Positions 12,689-23,724 of a DNA stretch of 23,724 bases are shown piece by piece; the stretch's first letter is position 1; the number at the start of each line of letters is the position of its first letter. The notes under the pieces are model-generated. The model worked only from the letters and a program-made list of their open reading frames with translations. It ran no database searches and was not told where the DNA came from. Source of the DNA: Caldilinea sp. GTDB taxonomy: Bacteria > Chloroflexota > Anaerolineae > Caldilineales > Caldilineaceae. The position numbers and the translations under genes are program-made. The stretch spans positions 1 to 23,724 of the forward strand of contig JANWYX010000457.1 in assembly GCA_025055055.1 (NCBI GenBank). Reading direction: 5' to 3'.

Positions 12689-14946
12689 CGTCGCCCTCTT
12701 TCTTGTAATGCCGCCAAGGTGGCCGCCTGCCGGCGCCACTGCTCATAGTCGATCGGCTTTGCTGCATCCAGGGTCAACGTCATCATTCGCAATTCATCGA
12801 CGGTGAGTGCAGCAAGCTGTGAATATCGCGTAACGCCTACGCCTTTGAGCTGCTCTGCGTGGGCAGGCGTCAGACCCGCAATTTGCGTAAGATCATCCTC
12901 GCACAGTGCAGCATCGTCCGCCGGACGAGATGTAGGTCGCTGCGCGTCTTCGCCGGCGATGGCGCTGCGCACCTGACGCACAAATTGCACCATCGCCTGC
13001 ACAACCCGCACCAGCACCCACTCTGTCCGACCGGTGATGATCGTTGTGTAGACTTTGTCCCGCCGCACCGGTGGGGTGGCGGCCTTACGCTGCCGGGCAG
13101 CCTCGCTCGGGGGAGATGGTTCGCACCCTCTTTGAGCGACGCTGCCCTCGGTCGCCGAGAGGCGTTCTTTCTGCATGTCTGTGCGCTCGTTTGTCGCCGT
13201 TGCTTCGGACGCCTCGGCCGGAGCATTTTCTGCAAGGAGAGGCTGCGCTTGCTCGCCTATCGAGACAGAGGCTTTTATCTCAGGCCGGAGCGCAACCCCG
13301 CCGTCCTGTGTCGGTGGAAGGGTCTCCTGAGGTCGCTCCCAAGACGCTGCTTCCTTGCGTTCGATCGGCTCCATTTGCAACGCCTCGGAGGGCGCTTGAT
13401 ACCTGTTTGGAAACACAAAATGGGCGGCCTCTCGGTGTTCGTCCATAGAAGTCGATGAGACCTGTGGTGGATTGTCGGTTGCAGGCGCTGCGCCCGTTCG
13501 TTCGACACGCAGCGTGGCAAAAGGCTGCCGGACCGCTTCCTCTTCTGTTCTGCTCGTCCGAGAGGTGAACGATGACTCTGAGGTTGGCTCCGTCTGGGCA
13601 GCAGCTTGGCGCGCTGTTCCATGCTGTACATCTTCTGAGGGCGGAAGCTCCTGAGGTTCAGGCGTTTGGCCTGGAACAGAAGCAAGGGCAAAAGCAGCAC
13701 CGGAAGAGACGGACTCAGCACGCCCCACTTGTGAGGCTTCCGCCATACTCGATCGCTCCTGCGCAGGAGCGGATATTGTAGCTTCAATAGGTGTCGGGCG
13801 CCCGGCTGCGGCAGGAGTTGATTCCTGTTGTGGTTGAGTGGAGGTTGCAAGTTCGCCGTGTTTCAACCGTGCATCTTTGTCGATGTTCGAGTCCCTCTGG
13901 GCAAGAGGGGAAGTTGAGGGTTCGACCTGACTTGGTGGCCTAGCTTCGGCGCCACTCACATGCACCTCTGAAGAAGAGGAGGCGACGGGTTCGACGCTTC
14001 CGAGTTGCGCCGCTTCGGATTGGGCCGCATACAACTCTGGATGCGACAAAGGCGCCGGCTCGACGCGCTTCAGTTGCATATCTTCGGTGAGGCGTGAGTC
14101 GAGCGCCTGGAAAAGGGAGGACGTCAACGGTTCGACGCGCTGCGATGATGTACTCTCAACAGGACTTGGTCGCTCCTGCCGGGCGGAAAGCGGAGGTGAG
14201 CCGATGCGCCTCTGTTTCGCATCCTCGGGGAAGCTCGAGCCCGCCTGTGCAGGGGGAGAAGGCGCAGGTTCGACTCGGCTCGGTTGTGTAGCTGCGGCCG
14301 AGTCTGCGTCCGTTTGCCGCTGAGAGGGAGGGGCGGATTCGGCACGTTTCGACGGTGCAGCTTCGACGACATGTCGGGAGGCTTCAGCCGAAGCGCTGCT
14401 TTCAGGCCATGACTTTTGAGCTGCATCCTGCGTCGCTGCAGGAGCATGCCACAGATCCGAATCCCGCGCCGGTTGTTGCACTGCGACAGAACGAAACGGG
14501 GGCGTCGCAGCCTGGGGATGCGTCGGCCCGGCGGCTGAGTGAGCCGGTGGAATTTCGCGCCGATCGAGTTTCAAGTTCATGGACGTCGCAGGAATCGGTG
14601 CGCTCCCTGCGCTTCCGGAAGCTGTTTGTGGATGCGAAGCGCTCGTAGGAAAAGGCGAGGCAACCGATGGTTTTTCCTGCGGTGAGCGCGGCTGCGAAAG
14701 GATTTCCTCAGTTTCCAAAAAAATAGGTGGCTTTTCAAAACGAGGTTCGCTCCAATCGCCCGCCGTGTCGGCGTTCAACTGCGAAGTGGCCGCTGCGTAG
14801 GTGCGCACGGTAGCTTCCAACTCGGCGACATACCGATCGCGGATCCTTGTGCGCTTACGCCGGAAATAAAGCCATTCCCACATGGTGGACACCCCAAAGC
14901 CGAGGATAAAACCGGCCAGGAGCTGCCACCAAAAAGATTCCGTCAT
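12685..14946 (-). CDS. Membrane-anchored repeat protein with C-terminal helix-hairpin-helix domain
   Basis: A 753-residue protein of unrecognised function. An N-terminal membrane helix (about 5-27) with a following RRKRTRIRDR stretch anchors it with the rest in the cytoplasm. Residues 30-60 look helical. From 60 to about 630 the chain is Ser/Pro/Ala/Glu/Gln-rich and surely disordered, with ten 23-residue repeats at 201-431. A hydrophobic, amphipathic segment follows (632-665). Residues 680-725 (EDDLTQIAGLTPAHAEQLKG, then a second Gly-Val-T-x-x-x-Q-L-A helix pair) form a helix-hairpin-helix/DUF4332-like fold that usually binds DNA or proteins. GGAGGA precedes the ATG by 7 bases. A near-consensus promoter lies at 15015-15043, and a 39-residue membrane protein is coupled downstream. 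The layout suggests a tether between the membrane and the nucleoid or another complex; this is inference. Confidence 0.85.
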   Translation of the reverse strand: MTESFWWQLLAGFILGFGVSTMWEWLYFRRKRTRIRDRYVAELEATVRTYAAATSQLNADTAGDWSEPRFEKPPIFLETEEILSQPRSPQEKPSVASPFPTSASHPQTASGSAGSAPIPATSMNLKLDRREIPPAHSAAGPTHPQAATPPFRSVAVQQPARDSDLWHAPAATQDAAQKSWPESSASAEASRHVVEAAPSKRAESAPPSQRQTDADSAAATQPSRVEPAPSPPAQAGSSFPEDAKQRRIGSPPLSARQERPSPVESTSSQRVEPLTSSLFQALDSRLTEDMQLKRVEPAPLSHPELYAAQSEAAQLGSVEPVASSSSEVHVSGAEARPPSQVEPSTSPLAQRDSNIDKDARLKHGELATSTQPQQESTPAAAGRPTPIEATISAPAQERSSMAEASQVGRAESVSSGAAFALASVPGQTPEPQELPPSEDVQHGTARQAAAQTEPTSESSFTSRTSRTEEEAVRQPFATLRVERTGAAPATDNPPQVSSTSMDEHREAAHFVFPNRYQAPSEALQMEPIERKEAASWERPQETLPPTQDGGVALRPEIKASVSIGEQAQPLLAENAPAEASEATATNERTDMQKERLSATEGSVAQRGCEPSPPSEAARQRKAATPPVRRDKVYTTIITGRTEWVLVRVVQAMVQFVRQVRSAIAGEDAQRPTSRPADDAALCEDDLTQIAGLTPAHAEQLKGVGVTRYSQLAALTVDELRMMTLTLDAAKPIDYEQWRRQAATLAALQERGRR
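13654..14346 (-). repeat. Ten tandem degenerate 69-bp (23-residue) repeats inside the membrane-anchored protein
   Basis: Units begin at residues 201, 224, 247, 270, 294, 317, 340, 363, 386 and 409, so the period is 23 with a single one-residue insertion. The consensus is R-[V/I/A]-E-[P/S/A]-x-x-S-P, then a Gln/Ser-rich stretch and a charged E-D/K end. At the DNA level the unit starts are marked by recurring GGTTCGAC on the plus strand (the complement of the R-V-E-P codons). The periodicity fades outside this span. Confidence 0.85.
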
Positions 14947-14977
14947 GGTGTCGTCCTCCGCGGAAGCGCAATTCTCA

Positions 14978-15043
<66 letters not shown>

Positions 15044-15184
15044 CGCATTGAGAGGTGTATTTTTGAGAAGGAGGCCCGCTCTGTGTGGATGACGCAGAGG
15101 TGTCGGAATAAGATGGTTTGAGCCGACTGAGCTGGAAGTTAAACGCCAATTCACAAAGCGTTGCACAGAAAAAAGAGTAACAGA

Positions 15185-16001
15185 ATGCCAAACTATGTTA
15201 AGTTCTGGGTGCCGGCGCCCGTCGCAGCAGGGATCGCTTTGGAGATGTAGGGTGTCCTCTATGAGAATGATGCAACCTGCACCGGCGTCATCGGCGTGCA
15301 ACGGTTCGAGAATCTGGAGATGTTGGGGGTGCTGCCTGTACGTTGAACGGCACGCGCATCGACGGCAATATTGGCAATATTCAAGTCTATAACAATGCTA
15401 CATTGACCGCCGATGAGATCGTCGTCGGCGGCAATATCCAGGCGGAAGGCGCCGCCTTCGTCACCGTCGGCGTCGACTCGCGACCTAAGCGGGGTTGAAT
15501 GGCGAGGAGTTGTCGGCGCGCAACAGGTTCCGAATCCGAGCGTCTCCGACGACCCCGATTGTATTCTGCAGGGCACGCGCGTCGCAGGAGACATTGCCGT
15601 CGGCGCAAACGCAACGCTGTAGGGGATCGCGATCAAAGTTGCAGGCGATGTGCGAGCGCAGGGCGCGGCCCTTGTTACGCTGAATCATGACACTGTAGTC
15701 GATGGCAACATTCAGGTGTGGCAAAGCAAAAGCGCCACGCTTGACAGAGTGTGGGTCGGACGCACCCTGCAGCTTGAGTCCAACGACAGCGCGCTGACGG
15801 TGACGCGCAATCGGGTGGCAGGCGATATGCGGGCGACCGGCAACCGCGCCGGCGTTGTGGTGCGCAACAACAGCGTGAACGGTGTACTTCACTGCAGCAC
15901 CGGTTGGTTTCAACCTCTCGTGGAAGCCAACCGGGCCGGCGTTTCCCAGATCGGTCACTCAGTTCACTCTCAGGGTCTACCTGCCGGCCGTCGGCCGATA
16001 G
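15185..16001 (+). pseudogene. Decayed secreted beta-helix-type repeat protein
   Basis: The frame opens at an ATG (15185) with a plausible damaged signal peptide (YVKFWVPAPVAAGIALEM), hits TAG at 15248, then reads NDATCTGVIGVQRFENLEM. A frameshift near the G run at 15324-15329 leads to CTLNGTRIDGNIGNIQVYNN, then LTADEIVVGGNIQAEGAAFV, ending at TGA 15496. From about 15551 the original frame resumes with PDCILQGTRVAGDIAVGANATL, TAG at 15620, then VAGDVRAQGAALVTL, VVDGNIQV, LQLESNDSALTVTRNRVAGD and NNSVNGVLHC. A last frameshift near 15900-15960 gives a QFTLRVYLPAVGR end at TAG 15999. The repeated G-x-I/V-x-G-N/D-I/V-x-V pattern resembles secreted parallel beta-helix repeat proteins common in Chloroflexota and actinobacteria. 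At least two in-frame stops and two or more frameshifts make it a pseudogene. Confidence 0.75.
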
Positions 16002-16313
16002 CCGCAACGCACAGAAATCGACGTCGCTCAAGTGTTCATGTTGACATTCATTATGTTGACATGCACAAACCATCATGGTGACAAGCATGGAAGCGTCTAT
16101 TTTCATTTTCCGGGAAGTTTTGAAGCTTTCTGGAAGATTGCAAAAGGCGTCCTCTCGGTTTCAACGTGTATTTTTTGGGCAGATGCCCGCCTAAAACCCA
16201 AAGCATTTAGGCGGGCGTTTCACTTCTCGAAAGCTCTGCAAGGCGCTGCACTGCAACACTCTCAAAGCCATGATCTCCGCTTGATCTGAGGAGTGAACAA
16301 TAACGCTCTTTCT
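16002..16313. other. Non-coding stretch with hairpins, possible dispersed repeat
   Basis: No supported gene is present. The stretch holds a hairpin at 16109-16136 (arms TTCCGGGAAG and CTTTCTGGAA, two G-U pairs), a T run followed by GGGC-AGAT-GCCC (16174-16188), and a strong overlapping hairpin at 16185-16216. The sequence from 16222 (TTCTCGAAAGCTCTGCAAGG and then GCACTGCAAC) resembles the non-coding sequence at 6722-6765, which suggests a dispersed intergenic repeat. Confidence 0.45.
16185..16216 (+). terminator. 11-bp inverted repeat, possible terminator or structured RNA
   Basis: GCCCGCCTAAA (16185-16195) and TTTAGGCGGGC (16206-16216) are perfectly complementary around a 10-base loop; the run TTTTTT lies before it (16171-16176) and only GTTT follows. 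The upstream GGGC (16177-16180) could pair alternatively with the first arm, so two exclusive folds are possible. No gene ends close upstream on the plus strand except the pseudogene. Confidence 0.35.
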
Positions 16314-16316
16314 TTG

Positions 16317-16325
16317 TGCTATAAT
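16317..16325 (+). promoter_or_regulatory. Extended -10 promoter for the lipoprotein hydrolase / ygfZ-type unit
   Basis: TGCTATAAT at 16317-16325 is a perfect extended -10 element, with transcription expected near 16332 and the gene start at 16393. A -35 element is weak or absent. The surrounding TTTGTGCTATAATTT resembles the candidate promoter at 8456-8467. Confidence 0.55.
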
Positions 16326-16392
16326 TTCGCACAACGATGAACTGAGAAACCTTCCTCAGTCTGAAGCATGGTATGTCCTGTCACCGGCGCGC

Positions 16393-18671
<2,279 letters not shown>

Positions 18672-18689
18672 CCCATGACGGACTGAAAA

Positions 18690-18729
18690 CCAAAACCCGG
18701 AGGACTCGCCTCCAGCCTCCGGGTTTTGG
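18690..18729. terminator. Bidirectional intrinsic terminator, 14-bp perfect stem
   Basis: CCAAAACCCGGAGG (18690-18703) and CCTCCGGGTTTTGG (18716-18729) are perfectly complementary around a 12-base loop. It lies midway between the ends of two convergent genes (18671 on the plus strand, 18762 on the minus strand). The T run is within the 3' arm on either strand, giving U-rich RNA at the base of the stem in both directions. Confidence 0.8.
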
Positions 18730-18761
18730 AAAGTTCATACAATGCCTATTGCGTTATCGCT

Positions 18762-19712
<951 letters not shown>

Positions 19713-19932
19713 AGTTTCGACTCCTTTCCTTGACCAATCTTGAGATGCCTGTTGTTCGGAGATATATGCCCAACTTCAAGTTGTGTGTTCAACTTCAATG
19801 TGTTCAACTTCGATGTGTTTCGAGTTGTATGCGCAATGCGGTCGACGTGCATACTTCCGATGGTCTCCAAACTGGACGCCGAACCTTCGTTGAATCCAAT
19901 CAGAAATTCGGTCGCTTCAACATTGATGACGT
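19713..19932. other. Leader region of the LysM/PA14 gene with 15-bp tandem repeats
   Basis: No gene is supported here. GTGTTCAACTTCAAT (19785-19799) is followed directly by GTGTTCAACTTCGAT (19800-19814) and by a further partial copy; just before them CAACTTCAAGTTG (19771-19783) is a palindrome built from the same core. On the minus strand these give repeated GAAGTTGA cores some 75-100 bases upstream of the LysM/PA14 start codon, a reasonable position for a regulator site. Confidence 0.45.
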
Positions 19933-21339
<1,407 letters not shown>

Positions 21340-21439
21340 TCAGCAAAGCTTCCTTTTCAATAACGCCGGCTGCGGAAACGCTGCTGTCCCGGTGGTCATG
21401 CGAGCATTTCTGCTATGCAAGTTGCTATTTCTATTGCAT

Positions 21440-21467
21440 ATTGTAATGCATTTTGAAATAAGTTCAA
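21440..21467 (-). promoter_or_regulatory. Candidate sigma-70 promoter for the beta-CASP hydrolase gene
   Basis: On the minus strand TTGAAC (21467-21462) is followed after 16 bases by TACAAT (21445-21440), within an AT-rich stretch. The start would be near 21433, about 94 bases before the start codon. Confidence 0.5.
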
Positions 21468-21555
21468 CCCCCAAAATTTCGATCCTTGCCGTCTTTTTGT
21501 CGTGCATCTGTGTCGTGCGCCGATAAAAAAGTGATTGGTCGTGAAGAGGGATGCA

Positions 21556-22200
21556 ATGAAAGCGAAGAATTTGCATGTGGCGGGTCGTCTTTCTGCAGTC
21601 ACCCTTACTGTGGCCGTGTTCTATGCGCTGTGGGTGATGAGGCCTGGCCTGCGCATTGTCGGCGTTTCGTTTCCGCGGCAGGCGTGGATTATGGAAAACC
21701 CTTTGTTGTGGAGCTTAGGCCTGTGGCTGTGGCTGGCCGTCATTGTCGGTTGGGTGGGGGTGCTCATCTCGCTGATGGGCGCGTATGCGTCTCTCGGCCG
21801 CGTCTCGACGATGCTACAGTTTGGCCTTCTGTTGACCGCTGCAGCATTGGCGTTTGCGGGTTTTGCGGTGTGGATGGCGGCGCTACCGGCTGCACTGCGG
21901 CTGCCGTCGGTGAACGAACTGTTGACGTTGGTGGATGGGCTGGCGCTAGGGCTGTTGGGCGTGGCCGCGCTACTGGGTGGAGTCGCAACGAGTTGGGTGG
22001 CGCTCGATCTGATGCGCTCTAGCCCGCTGCAGAAGCGCTGGGTGACCATCGCCGTGCTGGCCGGCGCGCTGATGGTTCCTTCGCCGTTTCTGCTGCCTTT
22101 CCCCTGGCATCTGCTGGCAGCCGCCATCTGTTGGTTGGTCTGGACGCTCTATCTGGGCGCGCGACGCTGCGTGTCCGCCGCCGATCCTGAAACGCGCTGA
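21556..22200 (+). CDS. Hypothetical six-helix membrane protein
   Basis: The 214-residue product is not recognised. It is almost entirely hydrophobic, with likely membrane helices at about 12-29, 50-76, 86-112, 123-150, 162-180 and 184-202, short basic loops (LMRSSPLQKRW) and a polar tail. Trp is abundant (LWSLGLWLWLAVIVGWVG). I see no transporter or enzyme motif. The ATG at 21556 is chosen because AGAGGG lies 6 bases upstream; a TTG at 21535 would add 7 residues. It stands alone between two minus-strand genes and converges on ppk with only 16 bases between the stop codons, without a visible hairpin. Confidence 0.75.
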   Translation: MKAKNLHVAGRLSAVTLTVAVFYALWVMRPGLRIVGVSFPRQAWIMENPLLWSLGLWLWLAVIVGWVGVLISLMGAYASLGRVSTMLQFGLLLTAAALAFAGFAVWMAALPAALRLPSVNELLTLVDGLALGLLGVAALLGGVATSWVALDLMRSSPLQKRWVTIAVLAGALMVPSPFLLPFPWHLLAAAICWLVWTLYLGARRCVSAADPETR

Positions 22201-22216
22201 AGCTGTCGATCGAACG

Positions 22217-23724
<1,508 letters not shown>

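Overview
The window looks like chromosome from a GC-rich, filamentous-type Chloroflexota bacterium, probably of the Anaerolineae/Caldilineae group. This rests on a VLRF1-type release-factor-like protein, a BMP-type nutrient importer, a beta-CASP metallo-beta-lactamase RNase and Pro-rich LysM/PA14 secreted proteins, all typical of that phylum. The assignment is inference from gene content and not from a marker gene. I saw no rRNA, tRNA, CRISPR array or intact mobile element.

Layout. Positions 1-5849 are all on the minus strand: the 5' end of an ABC transporter ATPase (cut by the window), its BMP-family binding lipoprotein, a VLRF1/baeRF protein, a site-2 protease with two CBS domains, an OsmC-type peroxidase and a D-2-hydroxyacid dehydrogenase. 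Around 6.0-6.7 kb a plus-strand promoter drives a decayed OppC/DppC permease fragment that runs by a 4-base overlap into a half-size EamA transporter. Positions 6767-8333 (minus) hold lspA and an rluD-type pseudouridine synthase. From a divergent promoter region at about 8.4 kb a plus-strand operon reads nitrilase-fold protein, DUF402 protein, hisH and GH20 hexosaminidase (8564-12574).

The minus-strand unit at 12569-15043 is the least familiar part. A near-consensus promoter reads a 753-residue membrane-anchored protein with ten 23-residue repeats and a C-terminal helix-hairpin-helix domain. It is coupled by ATGA to a 39-residue single-pass membrane protein whose end overlaps the GH20 gene tail to tail. 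At 15185-16001 lies a clear pseudogene of a secreted beta-helix-type protein. Then come a lipoprotein alpha/beta hydrolase and a YgfZ/GcvT-type protein overlapping by ATGA (plus), a strong bidirectional terminator, a LysM-LysM-polyproline-PA14 secreted protein and a beta-CASP RNase-like protein (minus), a six-helix membrane protein (plus), and the C-terminal two thirds or so of polyphosphate kinase 1 (minus, running off the window).

Most genes are housekeeping. The points that deserve attention are: two adjacent genes (nitrilase fold and DUF402) that have both lost their expected active-site residues; a 14-bp triplicated repeat where the DUF402 ribosome-binding site should be; the repeat protein with its coupled microprotein; two gene relics; and a run of 27 prolines in the LysM/PA14 protein.
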